64,000 nt of DNA from Leucothrix mucor DSM 2157 (GCF_000419525.1 NZ_ATTE01000001.1:2464655-2528654); one strand, 5' to 3'. Positions 12,088 through 21,182 are shown, counted from the stretch's first letter. The notes: generated by a model from the sequence alone, not told the origin. A program made the numbers and translations.

Positions 12088-12995
12088 ACCAGTATCTGGA
12101 CATCAACCCTGAAGTGAAAGCGGCACTGGATACCGGACGTCCAGTCGTCGCCTTAGAATCGACCATTATTTCTCACGGAATGCCCTATCCACAAAACGTG
12201 GAAACGGCGCTGAAAGTTGAACAGATTGTTCGTGATAACGGTGCTGTGCCTGCGACAATCGCCATTCTGAATGGCCGCCTGAAAGTGGGAATGACGCATG
12301 AAGAAATCGAATATTTAGGTAAAGCAGGCCAAGCGGTAATTAAAACCAGTCGCCGTGATATTCCGTTTATTGTGGCGCAAAAAGTTGATGGTGCGACCAC
12401 CGTTGCATCCACCATGATTCTGGCGGCGATGGCAGGCATTAAGGTATTTGCAACCGGCGGCATTGGCGGAGTACATCGCGGCGCTCAGCAGACGTTTGAT
12501 ATCTCAGCTGACTTACAAGAGCTGGCCAATACTGATGTGGCGGTTATCTGCGCCGGTGCTAAATCGATTTTAGATATTGGCTTAACTTTGGAATATTTAG
12601 AAACTCAAGGTGTGCCAGTAGTCGGTTATCAAACGGATATGCTTCCCGCTTTCTATACGCGTGAAAGTGATTTTGGTGTCGACTATCGCCTTGATGAGCC
12701 TAAGCAGATCGCTGATGCGATGGCAGCTAAATGGGAGATTGGATTAAAAGGTGGTTTGGTAATTGCCAATCCGATTCCTGAGCAATACGCTCTTGATAAG
12801 GCCATGATCGACGAAGTTATCAAAGATGCGGTTGCTGAGATGGATGACAAAGGCATTTCAGGTAAGGATTCAACGCCATTCTTACTAGCAAAAGTCGCCG
12901 AAAAAACAGAAGGCAGCAGTTTAGCCGCCAATATCCAGCTGGTGTTTAACAATGCTAAGTTGGCGTCACAGATTGCTTGTGAGTTTTATAAGTAA
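12081..12995 (+). CDS. psuG: Pseudouridine-5'-phosphate glycosidase
   Basis: 304 residues, the normal PsuG length. Conserved blocks include ALESTIISHGMPYPQN near the N-terminus, the GATTVASTM and FATGGIGGVHRGA loops, and GKDSTPFLL near the C-terminus. The enzyme reversibly splits pseudouridine 5'-phosphate into uracil and ribose 5-phosphate, allowing RNA-derived pseudouridine to be recycled. Translational coupling to the upstream kinase (7-bp overlap, with AAGGAG before the ATG) supports a two-gene pseudouridine catabolic operon. It ends 36 bp before the convergent peroxidase gene. Confidence 0.95.
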   Translation: MLNQYLDINPEVKAALDTGRPVVALESTIISHGMPYPQNVETALKVEQIVRDNGAVPATIAILNGRLKVGMTHEEIEYLGKAGQAVIKTSRRDIPFIVAQKVDGATTVASTMILAAMAGIKVFATGGIGGVHRGAQQTFDISADLQELANTDVAVICAGAKSILDIGLTLEYLETQGVPVVGYQTDMLPAFYTRESDFGVDYRLDEPKQIADAMAAKWEIGLKGGLVIANPIPEQYALDKAMIDEVIKDAVAEMDDKGISGKDSTPFLLAKVAEKTEGSSLAANIQLVFNNAKLASQIACEFYK

Positions 12996-13031
12996 TTCTG
13001 CGTGTGCGCTAACGGTCATCATTAATCGCCA

Positions 13032-14486
13032 TCACAAGGCTTTTAAAAACTCCGCCAATAAGGCTTGCTCAGTTTCATTTAGCTGAATGGGTGGTAAGTG
13101 ATGACCCGTCTGCGCCTGACTAGGTGGGTTGGCGTAATAAGCGACAACCGGCGCCAGTGATTGAAAACGGCCATCGTGCATATACGGTGCCGTTTTCGAC
13201 ACATTTCTCAGGCTGGGTACCTTGAAATTCCCCGACATATCGTGTCGGTTGCTATTCATATATATTAGATCTTTGCAGGCATCTTTCGGTGCATCGCTGT
13301 ATTCACCCAAGCAATTAAATTCATCCCAACGCTGCGCTTCGGCAACTTGTGAGCGTCCCATGTCTTTTCCGGGAGTGCCTGTGCCAATATTTTGGAAGGA
13401 TTGATTGGATAGCACCGGTGATAAATGACAGCTAATGCATGCGCCTTTGCCGATAAAAAGCTTTAGACCTTGTTGCTCACGCGTGCTTAGTACTGGCATT
13501 GTATCAGCTTGTGCTACCTGGTTGAGCTGATCAATAAATTGATCGAAGCGCGAAACTGGAAACTCTAATGTCGACTCATAAGCTGCCAGTGTTTTACCGA
13601 TATTGGCAAAAATCCGGTTAATTCGCTTGCGGTCTTTAATGGCTAACGACTTCCATAATTTGAGGCTTTCGAGGCTTCCATTTGGGGCTGCTTTTTCTGG
13701 CCATGATGTAAGCTCTGTAGCACTGGGTGGATTGCCGAATATAGCTGCATAATCATCACGGTACTGATCAATCGCAAATAGCTTATGAATTAATGAGACA
13801 CGCGTCAGGTTATGCTCATCTGGGTTTTCAAGCGGGCCTAAGGCTTGAGACCAGACGCTATCTTTGCGGCCATCCCAAAATAGCCATTGTTGATGAGATA
13901 CGCCAAGTAATGAAGGTGTGTTTCGGGTGCCAGTGCGTATTCCCTCGGCTTGAGGTAAACCATCGCTAAAGGCGATATTGGGCTGATGACAAGTCGAGCA
14001 GGAAATTTTTCCGTTATCGCTAAGGCGTGGGTCAAAGAATAGTTTTGATCCTAGGCTAATAGCTTGGGTGTTTGTTTGGTATTTATTGCTTGGATCAACG
14101 CGAAATTTATCGAGATGCTTAATTGAGAGCGTATCCAGTAAGGCTTTTTCGCCAGCACTCCAGTTAAGTAAGCCAGTATTAGAAGATTCACCGTCCGCCG
14201 CCTGAGTAACTACTTCTTGTCCCGCCTTTGGAGCTATTAGCTTAGTTTGAGCTGCAATTTGTGCGGTTTCAGTGTTTGCTACCAATCCCACAACCGGCTG
14301 CTCAGATTGCTCAGATTGCTCAGATTGCTCAGATTGCTCAGATTGCTCAGATTGCTCAGATATTTTCGCAGCAGAAACCAAGCCCTGCTCTTTATCATCA
14401 CAAGCACTTAAAGCCAGCCCCATCACCGCTAGCACAACGGCTGTTAAAGGCGCTCGCAAGCTACCTACTTCCAACAACCGTTTCAT
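13032..14486 (-). CDS. MauG/cytochrome c peroxidase-family di-heme lipoprotein
   Basis: 484 residues. A signal peptide with lipobox LSAC (Cys29) predicts a lipid-anchored periplasmic protein. A low-complexity linker of seven Ser-Glu-Gln units (43-63) is encoded by a 9-bp tandem repeat. The di-heme core has CSTCH (163-167) and CISCH (350-354), the LFFDPRLSDNGKISC lead-in, WDGR, and TAPYMHDGRF. Relatives reduce hydrogen peroxide or, like MauG, carry out protein-cofactor oxidations. The gene directly follows a FixH-like lipoprotein (TAATG overlap) and two copper-amine-oxidase-like genes on the same strand, so a maturation or electron-transfer role for those proteins is possible. The reaction cannot be decided from sequence. 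Confidence 0.85.
   Translation of the reverse strand: MKRLLEVGSLRAPLTAVVLAVMGLALSACDDKEQGLVSAAKISEQSEQSEQSEQSEQSEQSEQPVVGLVANTETAQIAAQTKLIAPKAGQEVVTQAADGESSNTGLLNWSAGEKALLDTLSIKHLDKFRVDPSNKYQTNTQAISLGSKLFFDPRLSDNGKISCSTCHQPNIAFSDGLPQAEGIRTGTRNTPSLLGVSHQQWLFWDGRKDSVWSQALGPLENPDEHNLTRVSLIHKLFAIDQYRDDYAAIFGNPPSATELTSWPEKAAPNGSLESLKLWKSLAIKDRKRINRIFANIGKTLAAYESTLEFPVSRFDQFIDQLNQVAQADTMPVLSTREQQGLKLFIGKGACISCHLSPVLSNQSFQNIGTGTPGKDMGRSQVAEAQRWDEFNCLGEYSDAPKDACKDLIYMNSNRHDMSGNFKVPSLRNVSKTAPYMHDGRFQSLAPVVAYYANPPSQAQTGHHLPPIQLNETEQALLAEFLKAL
14301..14363. repeat. 9-bp tandem repeat inside the di-heme lipoprotein gene
   Basis: The unit CTCAGATTG is repeated six times in a row from 14301 and followed by a partial seventh copy. 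It is in frame and encodes the Ser-Glu-Gln linker between the lipid anchor and the heme domain. Copy-number changes would lengthen or shorten the tether without breaking the frame. Confidence 0.95.
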
Positions 14487-14986
14487 TAGATAGTAAAGTC
14501 AAAAATGACCTGATCAGAGGTATCAGCAGCATCGATTTTAAAACCAACTGTCCATGCACCCGGCATACTAAACTTCAATCCTTCAATCTGATATTCGCCA
14601 GCAGCGGCTGTGCTTTTAATCTGCGGCTTCGTTGGCAATCCGTGCCCATGCGCTTTCATACCGCCATCAATTGCGATTTTCGCCCCATGCACTGGCTCGC
14701 CACTTTGAGTAACGGTTAAGCCACAAGATTGAAAATCACCAACCGAGGGAATCGCATCACAATGAAAATTCGCCTTAAACAAGCCTGAGCGCCCTACTTG
14801 GCTCATACTCCAACTGGTACTAACTGGAACAGCTTTAGTCGATGCAACTTGAGATTGAGGCATTTGAGCACTATGCGCTGAATGATCAACATGGTTGTTA
14901 TGAGACGCAGAATCACAGGATGCCACAGCAAATAATACAAAGATAAACAGCATTACCGAGATCGCGCTGATGTATACATTAGCCAT
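14486..14986 (-). CDS. FixH/YtkA-like periplasmic lipoprotein
   Basis: 166 residues. The start at 14986 gives a signal sequence with lipobox VASC (Cys24) and has AAGGC 7 nt upstream. A His-rich linker follows (SHNNHVDHSAHSA, 28-40). The C-terminal ~100 residues form a beta-rich FixH/YtkA-like domain with HGAKIAIDGGMKAHGHGLPT and a final immunoglobulin-like strand set. The His-rich linker and the HGHG segment suggest metal (copper) binding, which is inferred. The stop overlaps the peroxidase start as TAATG, so both proteins are probably made together. A hairpin separates it from the upstream copper-amine-oxidase-like gene. Confidence 0.7.
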   Translation of the reverse strand: MANVYISAISVMLFIFVLFAVASCDSASHNNHVDHSAHSAQMPQSQVASTKAVPVSTSWSMSQVGRSGLFKANFHCDAIPSVGDFQSCGLTVTQSGEPVHGAKIAIDGGMKAHGHGLPTKPQIKSTAAAGEYQIEGLKFSMPGAWTVGFKIDAADTSDQVIFDFTI

Positions 14987-15063
14987 ATAAGTGCCTTTAT
15001 TTTTAGTTATTATTGGCCAAAGTATAACGTTTGAACACTTCATCAGACAAGCCTTAGATTTTA

Positions 15064-15096
15064 AAGAGAGAAATGGTAATAAACCATTCTCTTTAT
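15064..15096 (-). terminator. Possible terminator/attenuator hairpin
   Basis: On the minus strand, AGAGAATGGT pairs with ACCATTTCTCT across a short AT-rich loop, with one bulged T and a flanking T run. It lies about 50 nt after the stop of the copper-amine-oxidase-like gene and before the FixH-like gene, so it may reduce read-through within the cluster. Confidence 0.45.
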
Positions 15097-15142
15097 TATT
15101 TAACATAACATTCTTACTATAGGTAGAGATCTACTCTAAAGA

Positions 15143-17452
15143 TCACGGCGTAACCGTGACATTCACCTGCGCGGCATTTAAACGACCTAGGCTATCGCTA
15201 ATCGCGTACCAAAAACTGTCATTTCCGGTAAAGCCGGTATAAGGCACGTAGTTCAGTTGATTATTGACAATGCTGACTGTCGCTCCATTCACTGAGTTGG
15301 TATTCACTTCTGAAATACTCAAGCCCGCGCCGGTATCATTGGCTAGCACATTGATAGTCAGTGAAGTATTACGTGCGGTAGACGCTGAATCAGTAATCGC
15401 AACCGGATAAGCTGGCGCTGAAGCCTCCACCGTAATATTCACCACCGAGCTATTCGAACGCCCTAAACTATCTTTGAATACATACCAGATATTATCCGAG
15501 CCAACATAATCCTGAGCAGGTGTGTAGAGCAGCTTATTATTGCTGATCGCAACCGAACCACCTTTTAGTGAATACGGATTACTGGAGTCGATCACCAACC
15601 CCGCCCCAGTATCATTGGCCAGCACATCAATAGTCAGTGCTGTATTTTGATACGCCGTAACCGTATCTGGATTACCAACCGGATAAGCACTCACATCTAC
15701 ACCTGTTACTTCAATAGTAACCGGCGCGCTATTACTACGACCTTGAGAATCTTCAAAGGCATACCAAAAGGTATCCGTTCCCGCAAAGCCAACGGGCGGT
15801 GTGTAACTAACCTGATTATTACTCACCGTCACCGTGCCACCTTCAAACGATGGATTATTAACCTGCGTGATAGTCAGTCCGGCACCGGTATCATTAGACA
15901 ATGGTAAAATCTGCAAGCCAGTATCACGCGCAGTTGTCACACTATCCGGATTAGCGACTGGGTATTCATTAAGATTAACGCCCGTCACCGTTACAGTGAT
16001 TTTAGTGCCAAATAACGCACCGCTAATATCCCGTACTGAATACCAAAATATCTCAGTACCAGCAAAACCAGCATCAGGCGTATACACCACCTTGCCATTA
16101 CTAATTACAGCAGAACCATTTGCGGGATCATTTAGTTCATTAAAGACAACTCCGCTACCCGTATCATTGGCTAAGACATCAATGGTGACTGCAACACCAG
16201 CCGCAGTTGTTGCACTATCTTCATTGGCGACCAGCGGTGTTGTGTTGATTGTTTTCAGTGGGTTCTGTGTATGCCAATCGCGTGGAATAATCTCAAACTT
16301 ATTAGTGTGCGCATCCATGCGAGGATAATCCTCAGAGCGCGGCATGTGATAAAAAGAGATGCCAACCCAAGCCACTAAATCCTGCCCTGATAGCGTTTCA
16401 TTATTCGCAAACTGATCGACACTATCGGTGCCGCAACTATTAATACGCTGGTTATGCGAAGCGATCTGCTCACAGTTATTGGCACGCGTTACATAAAAAT
16501 CATTATAAGTGAATGGCTCGTAAGCAGGCCCTTGCTCACGATGCCCCGCTTCACTTAAACGGATCTCATAAGAAAGTGCATGATTTTTGTCATTGCGCTG
16601 GCTGCCATCACTGATCACCCAAGAGCGTTGTGATGTTGGCGATACAGAGCGAGAGACTTCATTGCTAAACGTCGTCATCGAACGCTGACGCTTACCATTA
16701 GCGGCTACATAGTTAATCTCTGAAGCAATATCATTATTTGCTGTGCCATTCAGATCAAAATCCAAACGCCAGAAATAATTGTGCATATGAGATAAACCAA
16801 TACGCGAGGTATTACCAGCTAACGCTGACAGTAACCATCCATGCGGCTCAATCGACGTATTATTGATACGCTGCAATGAACCTGTCGCTACCATTGATGG
16901 CTCCATTCTGCCATCATCAAAAAACAACCACTGCGGGATATAAACGTAAGCACCGACTTTGGAGATGCTAAACACTTTCAGCGCATTGGCTTTAGCCGTT
17001 GTTTCATTGGAGCGATAAGCCGCCCCCTGCTCGACGACTTGCGTACAAACCGCATTTTTAGTGCCGTACTGGCGCAACTGGCCACCGGGACACTCAACAT
17101 TGCTAATACTTCTTAGGTAACCACCACCCAGACCATAGTCCGAGACATCATGATAACGTGCGCCATTATCATCATAAGGCACATGAATCTGCGCCACAGC
17201 GGCATCCATCAACACCATACGGCGTGTGCCATCGACCGGTGTGTAATACACGTGATGGTAGCGAATTCCATGATTATTATTGTGCGTCCAGCACATATCC
17301 CACCGTGCGCCACTGGCTAATGTCTGATCAATATAATAATTATCAGCACAGTGCTCTGCAGCCAATGCCTGGGAAGATGGTACAAATCCCCAGGCAACTA
17401 TGCCAAGCATGATTAACTGCAACATCCTTTTCACAGCGGGTAAACTCTTCAT
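15143..17452 (-). CDS. Secreted copper-amine-oxidase catalytic-domain homologue with four Ig-like repeats
   Basis: 769 residues. Signal peptide (to about residue 32), then a domain (33-400) that aligns by eye with the C-terminal catalytic domain of copper amine oxidases. Matching elements are the strand pair around RMVLMDAAVAQIHVPYDD, a base-like Asp102 in RYHDVSDYGLGG, a cofactor-position Tyr169 in VGAYVY, the copper pair His222/His224 in SHMHNYFWRLD, and His369 in SFYHMPRSED. The flanks of Tyr169 (Ala, Val) differ from the canonical Asn-Tyr-Asp/Glu topaquinone motif. Six cysteines are spaced as in both paralogues. Residues about 408-769 hold four cadherin/Big_9-type repeats (VLANDTG, then Y-x-P, then FWY). 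The N2/N3 domains of normal amine oxidases are absent. Substrate unknown. Confidence 0.75.
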   Translation of the reverse strand: MKSLPAVKRMLQLIMLGIVAWGFVPSSQALAAEHCADNYYIDQTLASGARWDMCWTHNNNHGIRYHHVYYTPVDGTRRMVLMDAAVAQIHVPYDDNGARYHDVSDYGLGGGYLRSISNVECPGGQLRQYGTKNAVCTQVVEQGAAYRSNETTAKANALKVFSISKVGAYVYIPQWLFFDDGRMEPSMVATGSLQRINNTSIEPHGWLLSALAGNTSRIGLSHMHNYFWRLDFDLNGTANNDIASEINYVAANGKRQRSMTTFSNEVSRSVSPTSQRSWVISDGSQRNDKNHALSYEIRLSEAGHREQGPAYEPFTYNDFYVTRANNCEQIASHNQRINSCGTDSVDQFANNETLSGQDLVAWVGISFYHMPRSEDYPRMDAHTNKFEIIPRDWHTQNPLKTINTTPLVANEDSATTAAGVAVTIDVLANDTGSGVVFNELNDPANGSAVISNGKVVYTPDAGFAGTEIFWYSVRDISGALFGTKITVTVTGVNLNEYPVANPDSVTTARDTGLQILPLSNDTGAGLTITQVNNPSFEGGTVTVSNNQVSYTPPVGFAGTDTFWYAFEDSQGRSNSAPVTIEVTGVDVSAYPVGNPDTVTAYQNTALTIDVLANDTGAGLVIDSSNPYSLKGGSVAISNNKLLYTPAQDYVGSDNIWYVFKDSLGRSNSSVVNITVEASAPAYPVAITDSASTARNTSLTINVLANDTGAGLSISEVNTNSVNGATVSIVNNQLNYVPYTGFTGNDSFWYAISDSLGRLNAAQVNVTVTP

Positions 17453-17491
17453 CGCTAAATTCCGTTATTTATTTTGTATTATGGTCGGTGC

Positions 17492-18670
17492 TTATAGTGG
17501 GTTCTGACTATGCCAATCCCTCGGCAACAACTTAAACCCGCTCCAACGCATGCCGATTACATTGTCATCTTCATCGCGTGGTAAGTGGTGGTAGCTAATC
17601 CGGTTCCAGACCACGACATCACTTTGATTAATGTTTTCACCGCTGGTGTAGCTTTCAACGCCCCAACCGCAACCGCTGGTGGTATCGTTGTCCGCTGCAA
17701 AGCGCTCGCAAGCCTTATAACGGGTAAAGAACACGTCATTCTGTAACCACGACTCACCATTGGAACCCGTTCCTTGGTGGTCATAATTCAGCAATACCAA
17801 CTCATACGAAATAGCCGAAACGCCATTGGTTTCTGAACCGTCACGGATGCGCCAGAAGCGTTTCACTTCAGGGCTAAAGTCACGGGCAGCCTCAGTCGTA
17901 ACGGTACTAATAGATTTGCTACGACGGGTGCGGTCAGCGCTTAAGCTACTAGTGATTTGCTCAACCACATCATTGCTTGCGTCACTGCCCAGATCAAAAT
18001 CCATACGCCAGAAATAGTTATCGACAAATGACACGCCCGTGGTGCCATCTTGTTGAATGGGCCAGCCAAATGCGGTATCCGTACCCGTGCGATTCAAGTG
18101 TCCACTCAAACCGACTCTAGGCTCGATCGAGCCATTCTCATTAAACAACCACTGCACGGTATAGCTATAGCTGCCCAACTGAGAGGCGGTCACTAATGAC
18201 AAGGCTTTACCACTCACGGCGTTACTGGTAGAAAACTTGTAAATAAAGCCACTATCTTGCTGTGTCTGGCACAACACGGCTTTACCACCGGAATAACGCA
18301 ACTGACCGCCCGCGCATTCAGTGCTATCCAGATTAATAAAGTTACTGCCACCTAGACCTGTTGCAGTCACCAAAAACTCAGGGCCTGCACCATCATCATA
18401 ATTACGCTGAATCTGCGCTAAAGACATCTCACCTAAGACACGACGCTGCATTTGCCCCGGTGCCTTATAGCGAATATCACTCAGTACAACGCCTTCTTGA
18501 TCACGTGCCTCCCAGCATATGCTCCAGCTTGCGCCACTGGTTAGGGTACTTTGAATAGTTTGTCCGCTAGGGCAGGAAAAACTGCCGGTACGAGCTTGTG
18601 CCGCCGAAAATGGGCTCAATAAAACTAGGATTGCCACAATCGGCAAGATGGCTTTTACGATACAACGCAT
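17492..18670 (-). CDS. Degenerate copper-amine-oxidase catalytic-domain homologue
   Basis: 392 residues: signal peptide ending near AAQA, then only the amine-oxidase-like domain, ending SQNPL at the point where the neighbour's repeats begin. The fold landmarks and the six cysteines (33, 52, 119, 134, 321, 334) are kept, as is a Tyr at the cofactor position (Tyr168 in LGSYSY). The copper pair is replaced by Phe215/Asp217 (SFVDNYFWRMD) and the base-like Asp is missing (EFLVTATGLGG). Only the third His (His362, SYHHLPRDED) remains. It therefore looks like a non-catalytic partner. It lies 39 bp upstream of the intact-site paralogue and 14 bp downstream of the N-domain-like gene, in one apparent operon. 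Confidence 0.72.
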   Translation of the reverse strand: MRCIVKAILPIVAILVLLSPFSAAQARTGSFSCPSGQTIQSTLTSGASWSICWEARDQEGVVLSDIRYKAPGQMQRRVLGEMSLAQIQRNYDDGAGPEFLVTATGLGGSNFINLDSTECAGGQLRYSGGKAVLCQTQQDSGFIYKFSTSNAVSGKALSLVTASQLGSYSYTVQWLFNENGSIEPRVGLSGHLNRTGTDTAFGWPIQQDGTTGVSFVDNYFWRMDFDLGSDASNDVVEQITSSLSADRTRRSKSISTVTTEAARDFSPEVKRFWRIRDGSETNGVSAISYELVLLNYDHQGTGSNGESWLQNDVFFTRYKACERFAADNDTTSGCGWGVESYTSGENINQSDVVVWNRISYHHLPRDEDDNVIGMRWSGFKLLPRDWHSQNPL

Positions 18671-18684
18671 GCTTAAAACCTCGC

Positions 18685-19356
18685 TTAGTAACCCATACGT
18701 TGAGAAACAACGCCGGCAGACAAATTCACAATAGGACTCACTTCAAACACCAGATTGTCATGGGTATACAGCACCAACTGCGCACAACGCTGCGCGCCAC
18801 ACACGGTGCTGGCTTCATTCACCACACCCGGCATGCTATCGGCAAAAAAGGTAAAGGCTTTGTATTGCAGCTGATCAATGGTGCTGAGCTGGCCGCCAGT
18901 AATGCGCAGATACTCGGCCTGCAAAATACTCAGCTCTTCAGGGTCTTCAAACACAATGGAGATCGCGCGCGTCAGCTCTGTATTAGCCAATGGTGGCTGC
19001 ATCTCTTTATTGCGAGTGGTTGAAATCACAGCATTGGTATCCAGATCAACCACCTTTGTGATCAGCTCATCGCTGTCATAATCATAGGAAGTCACATCTG
19101 CCCAGCGCTTATCGGCACTCACTTCTGACTTAGCGAAGCGGTGTGCTTCAACTCGCAGAAATTCAACGCCGGGATTACTGCTAGCAGAAGACTCAGCAGC
19201 AGTAGTTGCCATGCGCGCAGCAATAACGGGTGGATTCGCAATGGATTTTGCCATTTCAGTTTCAGCGCTGGACACCGGGTCCATGCTGCCGGCGTGAGCC
19301 GCCGTGACGAGGAACATCGAAGAGACCAACGATGCCAACATTCGTTTATTTTTCAT
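18685..19356 (-). CDS. Secreted stand-alone copper-amine-oxidase N-domain-like protein
   Basis: 223 residues. Signal peptide ending AAHA, then a region resembling the small N2/N3 domains that precede the catalytic domain in copper amine oxidases. It includes DVTSYDYDSDE, VVDLDTNAVIS followed by MQPPLANTELTRA, and near the end RCAQLVLYTHD with FEVSPIVNLSAGVV, which mirror the VDL-x-T-G-x-V-x-S, QPP-x(n)-E and P-x(3)-V-x-L-x(2)-G-x-V pattern. This similarity was judged by eye and is weaker than that of the catalytic domains. It is the first gene of the minus-strand cluster, with GGAG 5 nt before the ATG. It probably supplies in trans the N-terminal domain missing from the next two proteins. Confidence 0.55.
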   Translation of the reverse strand: MKNKRMLASLVSSMFLVTAAHAGSMDPVSSAETEMAKSIANPPVIAARMATTAAESSASSNPGVEFLRVEAHRFAKSEVSADKRWADVTSYDYDSDELITKVVDLDTNAVISTTRNKEMQPPLANTELTRAISIVFEDPEELSILQAEYLRITGGQLSTIDQLQYKAFTFFADSMPGVVNEASTVCGAQRCAQLVLYTHDNLVFEVSPIVNLSAGVVSQRMGY

Positions 19357-19607
19357 TATCGCTCCGAGCCGGGGGACTCAGCCTCACAATTATTTAAAAT
19401 CTATGTGTCATTAATAAGCGAAGCCTTGTCGTTTGTAAGTCGGAGCATGGATAAATGGGAAGAAGCCACCGACCAATGGGAGAGATTTATGCTTTAGTAT
19501 TTGAATTTCAAAATGGTACTGGGCATAGGACTTATGCGATACTCGCGCCCAGAAAGTTTGTTATTTGATTCCCTCATCTATAAACCCGCGTATCAAGGAT
19601 TTACCAC

Positions 19608-21182
19608 ATGTCTCAAGCGACACCCCGCCCAGTAAAACGTGCTCTAATCAGCGTGTCTGACAAAACCGGCATTGTCGAATTTGCTCGTCAGCTGCATCAG
19701 CACGATATCGAAATTCTCTCAACGGGCGGCACTGCAAGTCTGTTAGCTAAGGAAAATATTCCGGTCATCGAAGTGTCTGATTACACTGGCTTTCCAGAAA
19801 TGATGGATGGTCGTGTTAAAACGCTGCATCCGAAAATTCATGGCGGCATTCTGGCGCGTCGTGGTCAAGATGATGCAGTTATGCAGGAACACGGCATTCC
19901 GGGTATTGATTTGATTGTGGTGAATCTGTATCCATTTGAAGCAACGGTAGCCAATCCGGATTGCTCATTAGAAGATGCGATTGAGAACATTGATATCGGC
20001 GGCCCAACCATGGTGCGCGCCAGTGCTAAGAACCATGCACACGTTGCGATCGTAGTTGACCCGAATGACTACAGCAGTGTGCTGGAGCAATTAGCTCAAA
20101 ACAGTGGCGTGATCGAAGCTGAAAGCCGTTTCAAAATGGCCGTTAAAGCCTTTGAGCACACCGCTCGTTATGATGGCATGATCGCTAACTACCTTGGCAA
20201 AATCGTTGAAAACGGCAAGCCAGAAGGTTTCGCGACCACCTTTAATACGCAGTTAGTACTGGCACAAACGATGCGTTACGGTGAGAACCCGCATCAACAA
20301 GCGGCGTTTTATGTAGAGCCAAATAACAACCAAGCCTGCATCGCTTCGGCCAAGCAATTGCAAGGTAAAGAGCTGTCGTACAACAACATTGCAGATACCG
20401 ATGCGGCGCTGGAATGTGTGAAGCAGTTTGATGAAAGCCCTGCTTGCGTGATCGTAAAGCATGCCAACCCTTGTGGTGTGGCCAAAGCAGACACTTTACT
20501 AGAAGCCTATGACAAAGCTTTCCAAACAGACCCTGAGTCAGCGTTTGGTGGCATTATTGCGTTCAACCAGCCTTTAGATACGGCAACGGCCCAAGCCATT
20601 ATTGACCGTCAGTTCTCTGAAGTGATCATCGCACCTTCTGTAATGGATGGCGTGAGTGAGATCATTGCAGCTAAGCAAAATGTTCGCTTATTGGTTTGCG
20701 GTGAGTTTACAAAAGGCGCTGGCTATCAGGATTACAAACGCGTTGCCGGTGGCTTATTGGTTCAGGACAGCGATCAGTTGTTGTACCAAGAGCTGAATGT
20801 CGTGAGCGCACGTGCACCTTCTGAAGAAGAAATGCGTGACCTGTTATTTGCATGGAAAGTGGCTAAGTTCGTTAAGTCGAATGCCATTGTCTATGCCAAA
20901 GATAACCGCACAGTCGGTGTTGGTGCAGGCCAAATGAGCCGTATTAACTCGGCACGCATCGCGGGCATTAAAGCAGAACATGCTGGCTTAACCGTTCCGG
21001 GTTCAGTGATGGCATCAGATGCCTTCTTCCCATTCAAAGATGGCATTGAAGCAGCCACTGAAGCTGGCATTGCAGCCGTAATTCAGCCAGGTGGCTCAAT
21101 GCGTGATGCAGAAGTGATTGCTGCAGCAGATGCTGCTGGCATGGCGATGATCTTTACTGGCATGCGTCACTTCAGACACTAA
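19608..21182 (+). CDS. purH: Bifunctional AICAR transformylase/IMP cyclohydrolase
   Basis: 524 residues, the usual length. The N-terminal MGS-like IMP cyclohydrolase domain (about 10-145) has [18 protein letters not shown] and [15 protein letters not shown]. The C-terminal formyltransferase domain has the catalytic KHANPCG (Lys-His) and SDAFFPF. It makes IMP from AICAR in the final two steps of purine synthesis and feeds the guaB/guaA pathway encoded at 5.9-9.0 kb. The 250-bp region upstream carries promoters in both directions. A strong terminator follows; purD is not next to it here. Confidence 0.98.
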   Translation: MSQATPRPVKRALISVSDKTGIVEFARQLHQHDIEILSTGGTASLLAKENIPVIEVSDYTGFPEMMDGRVKTLHPKIHGGILARRGQDDAVMQEHGIPGIDLIVVNLYPFEATVANPDCSLEDAIENIDIGGPTMVRASAKNHAHVAIVVDPNDYSSVLEQLAQNSGVIEAESRFKMAVKAFEHTARYDGMIANYLGKIVENGKPEGFATTFNTQLVLAQTMRYGENPHQQAAFYVEPNNNQACIASAKQLQGKELSYNNIADTDAALECVKQFDESPACVIVKHANPCGVAKADTLLEAYDKAFQTDPESAFGGIIAFNQPLDTATAQAIIDRQFSEVIIAPSVMDGVSEIIAAKQNVRLLVCGEFTKGAGYQDYKRVAGGLLVQDSDQLLYQELNVVSARAPSEEEMRDLLFAWKVAKFVKSNAIVYAKDNRTVGVGAGQMSRINSARIAGIKAEHAGLTVPGSVMASDAFFPFKDGIEAATEAGIAAVIQPGGSMRDAEVIAAADAAGMAMIFTGMRHFRH

